DNA of 64,000 nt from an uncultured Clostridia bacterium (GCA_947632025.1 CANRNN010000002.1:124001-188000); one strand, 5' to 3'; shown: positions 19,363 through 27,527, counted from the stretch's first letter. Translations and numbers: made by a program. Notes: a model not told the origin generated them from the letters alone.

Positions 19363-20634
19363 TTATTTATCTTCGTAGACGATCTTGCCGTCCACAATGG
19401 TCATTTTTACTCTGCCTTTAAGCGTCATTCCCTTGAAGCAGGTGTTTTTGGACTTTGAGTGGAGCTTTTTGGGGTCTACCGTCCACTCCTCGTTTATGTC
19501 GAAAACAGTGATATCTGCGGGCGAGCCTTTTTCAAAGGAACCGCCCGGAATTCCGAGGATCTTTCTCGGATTGACGCACATAAGCCGCACTATTCTTTTC
19601 AGGGAAATCTTTCCCGTATGATAAAGCTGCGTAAGCGTCACCGCAAGTGATGTTTCAAGTCCGACAACGCCGTTCGGAGCTTTCTCGAAATCTGCTTTTT
19701 CTTCGGGAGCGTGAGGCGCGTGGTCGGTTACTATACAGTCAATAGTGCCGTCGCAAACGCCCTCGGTAATCGCCACCACGTCGTCGTCCGTGCGCAGCGG
19801 GGGATTCATACGGTAATCCGCGTCGCGTGTGCGGAGCTTCTCGTCGGTAAGCGTGAAATAATGCGGGCAGGTTTCGCTCGTGACCAATGCGCCGTATCGT
19901 GCGCCCAGTCTTACCATAAGCATACTTGTCGAAGTCGAAACGTGAGCGATATGGATAGGCATTTCCAAGTCCCCCGCAAGGATTATGTCCCGCGCCGTCA
20001 TTATATCCTCGGAGCTTCGGTGCATACCCTTTACTCCCAGTTCCTTTGAAACCTTTCCGCTGTTCATAATTCCGCCCGCTATGATATCGGGGTCCTCGCA
20101 GTGGGAGATAACGCGCAGTCCCGCGTAATGCGCTCTTACCATGGCGTGCGCCATCATCATAGCGTTCCTCACGGGCTTTCCGTCGTCGGACACCGCAACG
20201 CACCCCGCCTTGCGCAGCGCGATAAAATCACACAGCTCCTCGCCTTTCAGTCCCTTTGTTATCGAACCTATCGGGTAGACCTTGCACTTTGCCTTTTTTG
20301 CCTTTTCGAGTATATATTTCACGACTTCCGGATCGTCGACGACGGGATTTGTGTTCGGCATACAAGCCACCGCCGTGACTCCGCCCGCCGCCGCCGCCTC
20401 AGAGCCGGATATTATATCTTCTTTATGAGTTTGTCCGGGGTCGCGGAAATGGACGTGCATATCGCATATTCCCGGAATTATGGTCTTTCCCGTACAGTCT
20501 ATCGTCTTGTCGGCTTCCTCGTTTATATCGGGCTTGCAGTCGACGATCTTTCCTTTTTCCACGAGAATATCGGCTATGCCCTCGAAATTTCTCGCTTCGT
20601 CAACGATATATCCGTTTTTAAGCAGTAATTTCAT
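19363..20634 (-). CDS. pyrC: Dihydroorotase
   Basis: The 423-aa class I dihydroorotase cyclises carbamoyl aspartate. Zinc ligands sit in DMHVHFRDPGQTHKED (near residue 59), with later HCED and HIAHVST blocks, and the catalytic region VTDHAPHAPEEKA near 303. The family C-terminal GSPADITVFDINEEW is present. A strong RBS (GAGGAGAGGTG) precedes ATG 20634. Located between pyrR and pyrF. Confidence 0.97.
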   Translation of the reverse strand: MKLLLKNGYIVDEARNFEGIADILVEKGKIVDCKPDINEEADKTIDCTGKTIIPGICDMHVHFRDPGQTHKEDIISGSEAAAAGGVTAVACMPNTNPVVDDPEVVKYILEKAKKAKCKVYPIGSITKGLKGEELCDFIALRKAGCVAVSDDGKPVRNAMMMAHAMVRAHYAGLRVISHCEDPDIIAGGIMNSGKVSKELGVKGMHRSSEDIMTARDIILAGDLEMPIHIAHVSTSTSMLMVRLGARYGALVTSETCPHYFTLTDEKLRTRDADYRMNPPLRTDDDVVAITEGVCDGTIDCIVTDHAPHAPEEKADFEKAPNGVVGLETSLAVTLTQLYHTGKISLKRIVRLMCVNPRKILGIPGGSFEKGSPADITVFDINEEWTVDPKKLHSKSKNTCFKGMTLKGRVKMTIVDGKIVYEDK

Positions 20635-20662
20635 AATTCACCTCTCCTCAAACAAAATCAGT

Positions 20663-21202
20663 TCAGTCGGCTTCGGATATTACGACCTTATCGCAGCCGT
20701 CTGTTTCCCTCACCATGACTTTTACCTTTTCTCCTCTTGAAGTCGGGAGATTTTTGCCTATATAGTCCGCTCTTATCGGAAGTTCCCTGTGACCTCTGTC
20801 TATCAGCACCGCCAGCTGTATCGCCTCCGGACGACCCCTTGACAGCAGCGCGTCGATAGCGGCGCGAGCCGTTCTCCCCGTGAAAATAACGTCGTCGACT
20901 ATCACCACGCGTTTTCCCGTAACGTCGAAATCTATATCGGAGCTGTCGGCGCTTATGCGCTTTTCGTCGTCGCGGAACGGCGTTACGTCAAGCGTGCCCA
21001 GCGGTATTTTTCTCCCTTCTGTTTCGGAGATCTTTGCGGCTATCCGTTCTGCCAGCACTGCTCCTCTTGAAAGCAGCCCCACCAGACACAGGTTTTCAGT
21101 TCCGCCGCGCTCGATTATCTCGAACGAGATGCGCGTCACGGCGCGGCAGACAGCCTGCCCGTCAAGTATTTCTGCCTTTACGCGGCAAATGTTTTCTTCC
21201 AT
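20663..21202 (-). CDS. pyrR: Bifunctional pyr operon RNA-binding attenuator / uracil phosphoribosyltransferase
   Basis: PyrR binds a stem-loop in pyr leader mRNA when UMP/UTP is high and so promotes termination; it may also have uracil phosphoribosyltransferase activity. The 179-aa protein has the phosphoribosyltransferase PRPP loop [17 protein letters not shown] near residue 98 and [16 protein letters not shown] near 40. The ATG at 21202 is chosen because GGGTGAT sits 4-5 nt upstream and homologues start near MEENI; in-frame codons farther upstream run through the attenuator hairpin and cannot be coding. It is the first gene of the operon and its own target lies in the leader. Confidence 0.95.
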   Translation of the reverse strand: MEENICRVKAEILDGQAVCRAVTRISFEIIERGGTENLCLVGLLSRGAVLAERIAAKISETEGRKIPLGTLDVTPFRDDEKRISADSSDIDFDVTGKRVVIVDDVIFTGRTARAAIDALLSRGRPEAIQLAVLIDRGHRELPIRADYIGKNLPTSRGEKVKVMVRETDGCDKVVISEAD

Positions 21203-21213
21203 TTTATCACCCA

Positions 21214-21238
21214 TAAAAAATGCCGCCCGTGGGCGGCT
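21214..21238 (-). terminator. pyr operon attenuator terminator
   Basis: On the minus strand GCCGCCC-AC-GGGCGGC is followed by A and TTTTTT, directly before the pyrR ribosome binding site. This is the expression platform for PyrR control. Confidence 0.88.
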
Positions 21239-21303
21239 TTTGCTTATTTCGTTGAAATTTTCCATACCTCGGTCAAAGCCGATTTACAGTTTTTTACAAC
21301 CTT

Positions 21304-21323
21304 GTCGGCATCTCTGTACCGAC
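21304..21323 (-). promoter_or_regulatory. PyrR-binding RNA hairpin
   Basis: On the minus strand GTCGG-TACAGAGATG-CCGAC forms a 5-bp stem whose loop contains CAGAGA, matching the CNGNGA-type PyrR-binding loop known from Bacillus. It lies about 20 nt after the predicted transcription start and about 65 nt before the terminator. Confidence 0.8.
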
Positions 21324-21341
21324 TTAAAAGCCGCTACTAAT

Positions 21342-21370
21342 ATTATAGGATATTGCAATATTTTTGTCAA
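21342..21370 (-). promoter_or_regulatory. pyr operon promoter with palindromic spacer
   Basis: On the minus strand TTGACA, 17-nt spacer, TATAAT. The spacer holds the perfect palindrome ATATTGCAATAT (21350-21361), and the -35 box is inside a second inverted repeat, TTTTTGTCA-A-TGACAAAAA (21361-21379). Confidence 0.88.
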
Positions 21371-21568
21371 TGACAAAAACAGCAAATTCCGTCAATTTTA
21401 CAAGATATTTTCGTGCATTTTTCACAAAAACAGTTTAAGTCCCTTTTTTCTGCGGAATTTCTGAAAAAACTTTAGGGGAATTGAGAGAAAAAATCGGAAA
21501 AAGAAGAAAATTTGTAGAATATGTGCAAAATTTACAAAAAACATATTCTTTTTTGGTGAAACTGACGG

Positions 21569-21597
21569 TTGCAATTTTGTGGGAAAAGGTGTAAAAT
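21569..21597 (+). promoter_or_regulatory. Promoter of the 99-aa surface protein
   Basis: TTGCAA, 17-nt spacer, TAAAAT. A leader of about 100 nt follows, with a possible stem CGCGT (21621 area)/ACGCG. No known riboswitch is recognised. Confidence 0.7.
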
Positions 21598-21702
21598 AGT
21601 AAACGGGGATTGATTCGCGCGTAGGGGAAATGCACGCGGATCATAGTGTTTGCTATCAGTCGGCAAGGCAAAAAACGTATGATTTCTTGGAGGAATTTTT
21701 GT

Positions 21703-22002
21703 ATGAAGAAATTTGGTGCGGTGATTGCGGCACTGGCGTGCGTAAGCGCGTTTTCCGCTGCAGCTTCCGCTGAAACTGACCTGACTGGTTTGGGTAAAAC
21801 CCCTATCGAGCTTCCTGATTCCGTAAAGGAACAGTTGGCAGACAACGGATCATCTTCGACCGATACAGCAAAATCGGACGGGGAAACAAGCGTCGCTTCC
21901 GATAAGGACGCGGCGGATACCGGCGTAGAGAGCGTGGCGGCAGGCGTGGGAGCAATAGTTCTCGCGGGGGCGGCTGTCGTTCTTTCTAAAAAAAGAAACT
22001 GA
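21703..22002 (+). CDS. Small secreted protein with C-terminal LPXTG-like anchor
   Basis: This 99-aa protein has a signal peptide (MKKFGAVIAALACVSAFSAAASA), about 45 residues of Ser/Thr/Asp-rich linker, and a C-terminal sorting-signal layout: a DTG triplet (AADTGVESV), a hydrophobic stretch of about 18 residues and a basic tail SKKRN. This resembles sortase substrates of the NPDTG type seen in Ruminococcaceae, though the residues before DTG deviate from consensus. The mature part is too short for a recognised domain. The ATG at 21703 has a strong TTGGAGGAA binding site. A terminator follows. Confidence 0.75.
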   Translation: MKKFGAVIAALACVSAFSAAASAETDLTGLGKTPIELPDSVKEQLADNGSSSTDTAKSDGETSVASDKDAADTGVESVAAGVGAIVLAGAAVVLSKKRN

Positions 22003-22033
22003 TTTGATTTTTCGATAGCAACACTTTTAAGTT

Positions 22034-22068
22034 CAGCTCCTCGGCAAAAGTCGGGGAGCTGTTTTTTT
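22034..22068 (+). terminator. Terminator after the 99-aa surface protein
   Basis: CAGCTCC-type stem closing with GGAGCTG, extended by TCGGC/GTCGG, followed by seven T. Confidence 0.9.
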
Positions 22069-22088
22069 CTCTTTTGCCGTCAGCGCTC

Positions 22089-22117
22089 TTGACTTCGGGG
22101 AAAAAATGTGATATACT
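22089..22117 (+). promoter_or_regulatory. fprA promoter
   Basis: TTGACT, 17-nt spacer, TATACT, 31 nt before the start codon. Confidence 0.8.
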
Positions 22118-22148
22118 GTATTTATAAGTTTTTATGGGAGGCAATATT

Positions 22149-23303
22149 ATGGAAATCAGAAAAATTACAGAATCAATCACCGGCGTTGGCGTCAGGGATA
22201 CTCAGATCGACCTGTTCGAGGGAATTTATGACGTGCCTGAGGGTATGCTGTACAATTCCTACGTCATAAAGGATAATTTGACGGCTGTCGTCGATTCCGT
22301 GGCTGAAAACTTCGGCGCAGAATGGCTCGAAAATATTTCAAAAGTCACGGATAAGGTCGACTACCTTATCGTGCAGCACGTCGAGCCCGACCATTCCGCA
22401 AACGTAAAGCTGCTTACGGATAAATTCCCGGACGCTAAAGTCGTGGCGTCCGCTAAGGCGTTCGACTTTATAAAACAGTTCTACGGAGCGGATTATTCCG
22501 ACAGACGCGTTGTCGTAAAAGAGGGCGATACCCTCGACCTCGGCACGCATAAGCTCCGGTTCGTGGGCGCGCCGATGGTACACTGGCCTGAGGTGATTAT
22601 GACCTACGATACGACCGACAAGGCTTTCTTCTCGGCGGACGCTTTCGGAAAGTTCGGCGAGCTTGAGGGCGACGAGTGGGCTTGCGAGGCGAGAAGATAT
22701 TATTTCGGTATAGTCGGAAAATACGGCGCACAGGTTCAGGAGCTGCTGAAAAAAGCTTCGGCTCTCGATATAAAAATGATACTGCCGCTGCACGGTCCCA
22801 TACTCACGGAAAACCTCGGATACTATCTCGGTTTGTATAATACCTGGTCGTCCTATGGCGTGGAGAGCGAGGGCGTGGCGATAGCGTACACCTCCGTTTA
22901 CGGGAATACAAAGCGCACCGTGGAAAAACTCGCGCGGCTGCTGGAAGCAAAAGGCTGCCCGAAAGTCGCCGTTTCGGATCTCGCGAGAGATGATATGGCG
23001 GAGGCTGTCGAGGACGCTTTCCGCTATGGAAAGATAATTCTCGCGACGACGACCTACAACAACGATATTTTCCCGTTTATGAGAGAGTTTATCGCGGACC
23101 TTACCGAGAGAAATTTTCAAAAGAAAACCATAGGCATCATCGAAAACGGAACATGGGCGCCAAATGCCGCAAAGAAGATAAAAGCCGCTTTCGAGAATTC
23201 AAAGGATATAACGTTCACGCAGACCACCGTCACCTTAAAGTCGGCGCTTAACGAAGCGTCCGAGGCGCAGCTCGAACGCCTTGCGGACGAGATACTGGCT
23301 TGA
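22149..23303 (+). CDS. FprA-family A-type flavodiiron protein
   Basis: Flavodiiron proteins reduce O2 to water and/or NO to N2O with electrons usually delivered by rubredoxin, protecting strict anaerobes. The 384-aa protein has a metallo-beta-lactamase-like domain with the diiron ligands in HVEPDHSA (near residue 80), APMVHWPE, SADAFG and LPLHGPI, then a flavodoxin domain from about residue 250 (YTSVYGNTKRT binds FMN phosphate). It ends after the flavodoxin domain with no rubredoxin fusion. ATG 22149 has GGGAGG upstream. Monocistronic: promoter and terminator flank it closely. Confidence 0.95.
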   Translation: MEIRKITESITGVGVRDTQIDLFEGIYDVPEGMLYNSYVIKDNLTAVVDSVAENFGAEWLENISKVTDKVDYLIVQHVEPDHSANVKLLTDKFPDAKVVASAKAFDFIKQFYGADYSDRRVVVKEGDTLDLGTHKLRFVGAPMVHWPEVIMTYDTTDKAFFSADAFGKFGELEGDEWACEARRYYFGIVGKYGAQVQELLKKASALDIKMILPLHGPILTENLGYYLGLYNTWSSYGVESEGVAIAYTSVYGNTKRTVEKLARLLEAKGCPKVAVSDLARDDMAEAVEDAFRYGKIILATTTYNNDIFPFMREFIADLTERNFQKKTIGIIENGTWAPNAAKKIKAAFENSKDITFTQTTVTLKSALNEASEAQLERLADEILA

Positions 23304-23328
23304 AATTTTCAGATGTGATAAAAATCAA

Positions 23329-23360
23329 CTCCCGCTCGTAAACCGAACGGGAGCTTTTTT
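23329..23360. terminator. Terminator between fprA and the NPDTG protein
   Basis: CTCCCG/CGGGAG stem with a 13-nt loop, followed by CTTTTTT on the plus strand; on the minus strand TTGATTTTT follows, so it can serve the convergent gene too. Confidence 0.85.
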
Positions 23361-23384
23361 ATTTTACCGTAAAGCTGTCAATTA

Positions 23385-23885
23385 TTAGTCCTGCTTTTTT
23401 CTCACTGTTGTGAGCGTCACGCCCATAGCGGCAAGGACCGCTGCCGAAGCCGCAAAGCCCATGGAAACACCCGTGTCGGGGTTCTTGGATTCCTTGTCTA
23501 CCGTGCCTGTGGTGTCAGAATTTGTTCCCGTTTCGGAGCTTGTCGTGGTAGTGGAGCTTGTGGTATCGGGTTCGCTCACGGAGCTGTTCGGATCTCCGTC
23601 CTTAGCCTGCGAGTCTGTTCCCGAACCGCTTGCCCCGTTTGCCGAACCGAGGTCGTTTGTGTCGGAAACTGCCGAATTATTATCGGCGCCGTCGGAAATG
23701 CCGTTATCAATATTTGTGATGCCGTCGGCTATATCACGTCCCGCATCGAAAATGCCGTCCGCTATATCCTCGCCCGCGTCGGCGACTCCGTCGACAGCGC
23801 CGCCTATAGCACCGCCTACGCTGGCGAATGCCGCGGTCTGCATAAGCCCCGCGGCGAGCGCGGCGAAAATTACCTTTTTAAGCAT
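23385..23885 (-). CDS. Small NPDTG-anchored surface protein
   Basis: The 166-aa protein starts with a signal peptide (MLKKVIFAALAAGLMQTAAFA), continues with a region rich in Gly/Ala/Asp in which IADGI-type units recur (IADGIFDAGR, IADGITNIDN), then a Ser/Thr linker, and ends with NPDTG, a hydrophobic segment and RKKQD. This is the sorting-signal layout for a sortase that recognises NPDTG rather than LPXTG; no sortase gene is in the window. The repeated segment resembles linker repeats rather than a catalytic domain. RBS AAAGGAGAG precedes ATG 23885. Function unknown. Confidence 0.78.
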   Translation of the reverse strand: MLKKVIFAALAAGLMQTAAFASVGGAIGGAVDGVADAGEDIADGIFDAGRDIADGITNIDNGISDGADNNSAVSDTNDLGSANGASGSGTDSQAKDGDPNSSVSEPDTTSSTTTTSSETGTNSDTTGTVDKESKNPDTGVSMGFAASAAVLAAMGVTLTTVRKKQD

Positions 23886-24000
23886 TGGAACTCTCCTTTC
23901 GGAATATTACGCGATCATTCGCGCATTACTATTATTCACGAAAGAGAAAATTTTATTAAGCGTAAAATTTAGAAAAAAACAGGCGTTTTTCGGAAAAGAG

Positions 24001-24354
24001 TTATGATTTTTTAGGCTTGCACTTTCCTTTTTCGGTATTCCCGAAGCTTACGAGAGTAAGCCGCTCTATCTCCTCTTCCGGAACGTCCGACTCCAGAAAG
24101 ACCGACACCCAGTGCGTTTTATTCATATGATACGCCGGAATTATCCCCTCATAGAGCTTCGCTTCAAGCTCGCATTCCATAGGGTCGAGTTTGAGGTTTA
24201 CTATATCTCTGTTCTGATATTTCAAAAGCACGGCGAACCATTTTTTGTTATCCTCACGGCGCACGGCTATCGACTCAAAATCCTCGTGGAACGGTTTGTC
24301 TATGACCGCGCCGCCTATCGTCCCGCAAAATTCCAGATATTCTTCCTTTGTCAT
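24001..24354 (-). CDS. MmcQ/YjbR-family DNA-binding-like protein
   Basis: The 117-aa protein fits the small MmcQ/YjbR (DUF419) fold, related to CyaY-like structures: MTKEEYLEFC start, PFHEDFESIAVRREDNKKWFAV in the core, LKLDPMECELEA, and HMNKTHWVSV near the end. No biochemical role is established for the family. Its start codon overlaps the dfrA stop (ATGA) and its AGGAGG binding site lies inside the dfrA 3' end, so it is translated together with DHFR. Confidence 0.85.
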   Translation of the reverse strand: MTKEEYLEFCGTIGGAVIDKPFHEDFESIAVRREDNKKWFAVLLKYQNRDIVNLKLDPMECELEAKLYEGIIPAYHMNKTHWVSVFLESDVPEEEIERLTLVSFGNTEKGKCKPKKS

Positions 24355-24830
24355 TTTGTCCTCCTGTAGCGGAAAAATCTGATATTTCTCCCGCCTGTTT
24401 CTATAACGGGGGAAACTTCCGAAAGCTCCATATCCGTTATTTCGTGGAAAAACGCGTCGCCGCCGAAATTCTCGTAAACTCTCGTTATGACCGCTTCGTC
24501 GCAGTACGGTTCAAGCAGCCTGTATATTTCCGCGCCGCCTATAACGAACACCCGTTCCTTGCCGTCCTTGTCCTTTATATATTCCAGCAGGCTTTCAGCG
24601 TCGTGAAAGACCCTTGCTCCGTCCGCCTTCTCCATACTTCGCGAGAGTATAAGATTTTCCCTGCCGGGAAGCGGCTTTTTCGGGAAAGAATCCCACGTTT
24701 TCCTGCCCATTATCACCGTGGAATTTTTTGTCGTTTCCCGAAAATTTTTCATATCCTCAGGAAGCCTGCACAAAAGCCCGCCGTTTTTTCCTATAGCGCA
24801 GTCGTTGTCCATTACCATAATAAGCGTCAT
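24351..24830 (-). CDS. dfrA: Dihydrofolate reductase
   Basis: This 159-aa enzyme reduces dihydrofolate to tetrahydrofolate with NADPH. Family blocks are visible: TLIMVMDNDCAIGKNGGLLC at the N-terminus, MKNFRETTKNSTVIMGRKTWDSFP with the substrate and cofactor contacts, and VFVIGGAEIYRLLEP. The ATG at 24830 follows GGAGGATATCA; an upstream in-frame ATG would run into a hairpin. An intrinsic terminator ends only 2 nt before this ribosome binding site, so expression is likely attenuated. No thyA is next to it. Confidence 0.95.
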   Translation of the reverse strand: MTLIMVMDNDCAIGKNGGLLCRLPEDMKNFRETTKNSTVIMGRKTWDSFPKKPLPGRENLILSRSMEKADGARVFHDAESLLEYIKDKDGKERVFVIGGAEIYRLLEPYCDEAVITRVYENFGGDAFFHEITDMELSEVSPVIETGGRNIRFFRYRRTK

Positions 24831-24850
24831 TGATATCCTCCGAAAAAACA

Positions 24851-24872
24851 CCGCGGACCCGAAAGTCCGCGG
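24851..24872. terminator. Terminator/attenuator immediately before the dfrA ribosome binding site
   Basis: CCGCGGAC/GTCCGCGG forms an 8-bp stem. On the minus strand it is followed by TG and TTTTTT and then directly by CGGAGG, the dfrA binding site; on the plus strand by C and seven T. Confidence 0.85.
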
Positions 24873-24883
24873 CTTTTTTTACT

Positions 24884-25070
24884 TTCCAACCGTATAAACA
24901 CCGCCGACACTCAGCAAGACGTGCTTCGCGGGACGCTCCCGCGGGGATCTATACGGTTCTGAATTACGGACCCCTTTCTGCCGCGAATACTTCCGCGACT
25001 GCGGGGTACGAGTTCTTTGAAAGGGCTTAGGACCCGCTTCGCGTGTTCTCTCTCCCTTTTAATTATTTAT
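24884..25070 (-). ncRNA. Candidate structured RNA / leader of dfrA
   Basis: The 324-bp gap between pcrA and dfrA has no ORF but contains nested inverted repeats on the minus strand: CCCTTTC/GAAAGGG (25019-25025 with 24972-24978), a smaller CCGC-AGTC-GCGG inside it, AACCGTATA/TATACGGTT (24950-24958 with 24888-24896) and CGCGGGA-GCG-TCCCGCG within that. It ends 12 nt before the terminator described at 24851-24872. The layout fits a cis-regulatory leader or a small RNA. No THF riboswitch or T-box signature was found. CGCGAAGCGGG near the 5' side and GGCGGTGTT near the 3' side recall the terminal stem of 6S RNA, but this is weak. No clear promoter is visible. Confidence 0.4.
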
Positions 25071-25154
25071 CGTCCGTCCAGCCGAAAACTTTAGTTTTTT
25101 TATTTGTGCAATTTTCACGAATTTTCTTCCAATTTTTCGTGAATCGGGCATAAT

Positions 25155-27527
25155 TCATATTTTTGTCATACGGGCATTATTGCGCATAACACGTTTTTCG
25201 CCCTTTACGTCGAAAATTATCGTGACCATAGCGTCGTTGCCCATTGCCGTATAAGCGGTCACGGTACCCTCTCCGAAGAGGTTATGCCGCACTCTGTCGC
25301 CGACGCTGAATATCTCGCCGCTTACTGCGGATTCGGCGGCTATTCTTCGTGTTTCCGCCTGAGCTTTAAGGTAGCTCTTATGTTCGGGCTTTACAAGGCG
25401 GGTGTGGACAAACTCCTCGGTATAGAAATCGCAAAGCTCGTTCGGTATTTCCTTTGCGAACACCGAAAGCTGGTTCGCGCCTGTTTTACCGTAAAGCATT
25501 CTGGTATGGGTATGCGTGATGTAAAGCTCCCGTTTTGCTCTCGTGACAGCGACGTAAGCCAGACGGCGCTCTTCTTCAAGTTCGACGTAATCGCTCTTTG
25601 CCATATTCGTGGGGAAGATATTGTCCTCGGCGGCTGCAAGAAACACCGTCGGGAATTCCAGTCCCTTTGCGGAGTGCATAGTCATCAATGAAACGCAGTC
25701 GCTTTCGGAATCGTAGTTGTCCATATCCGACACGAGCGCCACCTGCTCCAGAAATTCGGGAAGTCCCGCTTCAGGATTTTCCTCCATCATTATAGCGGCG
25801 TAGGACTTAAGCTCGTTGATATTTTCTATTCTGGAGATGCCGTCGGCGCCCATTCCGACAAGCATATCCAGATATCCCGAATCCCGCGCCACAGCGTCTA
25901 TAAGCTCGTCCAGTTTCAGTGTTTTTGAAAGCTCGGAAAGCTTTTCAAAAATTATCGCAGCCGCGGTCAGCGAGTTTGACCGCTTGTGAAGTCCCGGAAT
26001 AAAAGCGGAAGTCCGGCATATTTCAAGCGGAGATACTTCCGTTTCGATGGATATCTGTATTATCTCCTCGATAGTGGCGTCGCCCACGCCGCGCTTCGGC
26101 TCATTGATAACTCTTCTGAATCTTGCCGTATCGTTCGGATTATACAGCAGCGAGAGGTACGCTATAATATCGCGGACTTCTTTTCTGTCGAAGAAGCGTG
26201 TTCCGCCCACTACCTTATACGGTATTTCAAGCCGCGAAAGCGCCGTTTCATACGACCGCGAGAGGGCATTGTTACGGTAGAGGACAGCGTAGTCCGAATA
26301 CTTCGCGCCGTTTTTCACGCCTTCCTCGATAATATCCGCTATAGCCTTTGCTTCGGCGGTTTCGTTCTGATAGCAGTTTATTTTTATCTTCTCGCCGTCG
26401 CCGAGCTGACTCCAGAGGTGCTTTTTCTTGCGGTTGGAGTTGTTGCTTATAATGGCGTTCGCGGCGTTGAGGATATTGCAGGTGGAGCGGTAATTCTGCT
26501 CCAGACGTATCACTACAGCGCCCTTGTACTGTTTTTCAAACGAGAGGATATTTTCGACTGTCGCTCCTCTGAATCTGTAGATGGACTGGTCGTCGTCGCC
26601 TACGACGCACAGGTTTCCGTTTTCCCCCGCAAGCAGGGAAACGAGCTTGTACTGTGCTATATTTGTATCCTGATACTCGTCGACGAGTATGTATCTGAAC
26701 CTGTCGCGGTAGTATTCGAGAATGTCGGGATTTTCCTCCAGAAGTCTTACCGTAAGCATAATTATATCGTCGAAATCGAGAGCGTTCGCGCGTTCGAGCG
26801 TCATCTGATAATCCTCGTATACCTGCGCTGTTTTCTTAAGGTTGTCCGCTCCGCTCTGCTCGGCGGTTTCTTTGTAGGACTGCACTGTAATAAGCTTGTC
26901 CTTTGCGTGGGAGATCTCGTTTCTGACAAATTTCAGCGGGATTTCCTTTTCGTCGATATTGTGGCGCTTCATAGCCTCCTTGAAGATACGTTTTGTATCG
27001 TCGTCGTCGTAGATTATGAAGCTTTTCGCATAGCCGAGCCGTTCGATATCGCGCCTTAATATTTTCACGCAGGCGGAATGGAACGTCGAGGCGTTTATAT
27101 ATTCCGCTCCGTCGCCGATCTTGGCGTTAAGGCGCTCGCGCAGCTCTGCCGCGGCTTTATTGGTAAATGTTATGGCAAGGATATTCCACGGCGCGCACGG
27201 CTCGACCGCTGTTATATCCGCGAGCCGTTTTATATTTTCGGGAGTTTTCGGAAGACTTGGAAACTCCTCCAGAAAACTCCTCTCCTCGTCGGAGATTTCC
27301 CGCTCTGTCGTGTCGTGGTAAGCGTTTCCGAAACGCATTATATTTGCTATTCTGTCCACCAGCACGGAAGTCTTTCCGCTGCCTGCTCCCGCGATTATAA
27401 GCAAAGCTCCCTTCACTCGGAAAACAGCCTGCTTCTGCATATCGTTTGCCCGCTCGAAAACGCTTTCAAGAGCGTGTTTTTTCAATTCTGTATAATTCAA
27501 GATCCACCTCTGATTTCTTTCTGTCAT
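25155..27527 (-). CDS. pcrA: UvrD/PcrA-type ATP-dependent DNA helicase
   Basis: This 790-aa superfamily 1 3'-5' helicase acts in DNA repair and in clearing RecA or stalled complexes. Helicase motifs are in order: Walker A IIAGAGSGKTSVLVDRI (near residue 45), ITFTNKAAAELRERL, LVDEYQDTNIAQY, GDDDQSIYRFRGA, LEQNYRSTCNIL, TMHSAKGLEFPTVFL and RRLAYVAVTRAKRELY. The C-terminal 50 residues form the Tudor-like tail (VGDRVRHNLFGEGTV). The ATG at 27527 overlaps the SPFH stop by 4 bases but has no binding site; TTG at 27500, with AGAGGTGG upstream, is an equally good start giving 781 aa. Confidence 0.93.
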   Translation of the reverse strand: MTERNQRWILNYTELKKHALESVFERANDMQKQAVFRVKGALLIIAGAGSGKTSVLVDRIANIMRFGNAYHDTTEREISDEERSFLEEFPSLPKTPENIKRLADITAVEPCAPWNILAITFTNKAAAELRERLNAKIGDGAEYINASTFHSACVKILRRDIERLGYAKSFIIYDDDDTKRIFKEAMKRHNIDEKEIPLKFVRNEISHAKDKLITVQSYKETAEQSGADNLKKTAQVYEDYQMTLERANALDFDDIIMLTVRLLEENPDILEYYRDRFRYILVDEYQDTNIAQYKLVSLLAGENGNLCVVGDDDQSIYRFRGATVENILSFEKQYKGAVVIRLEQNYRSTCNILNAANAIISNNSNRKKKHLWSQLGDGEKIKINCYQNETAEAKAIADIIEEGVKNGAKYSDYAVLYRNNALSRSYETALSRLEIPYKVVGGTRFFDRKEVRDIIAYLSLLYNPNDTARFRRVINEPKRGVGDATIEEIIQISIETEVSPLEICRTSAFIPGLHKRSNSLTAAAIIFEKLSELSKTLKLDELIDAVARDSGYLDMLVGMGADGISRIENINELKSYAAIMMEENPEAGLPEFLEQVALVSDMDNYDSESDCVSLMTMHSAKGLEFPTVFLAAAEDNIFPTNMAKSDYVELEEERRLAYVAVTRAKRELYITHTHTRMLYGKTGANQLSVFAKEIPNELCDFYTEEFVHTRLVKPEHKSYLKAQAETRRIAAESAVSGEIFSVGDRVRHNLFGEGTVTAYTAMGNDAMVTIIFDVKGEKRVMRNNARMTKI

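Noticed and set aside
24831-25154. THF riboswitch or T-box leader upstream of dfrA
   Set aside because: The conserved core of THF riboswitches and the T-box antiterminator motif are not present, so only an unassigned structured RNA is claimed.
25986-27059. 357-aa plus-strand frame opposite pcrA
   Set aside because: Shadow of the helicase; no binding site or promoter.
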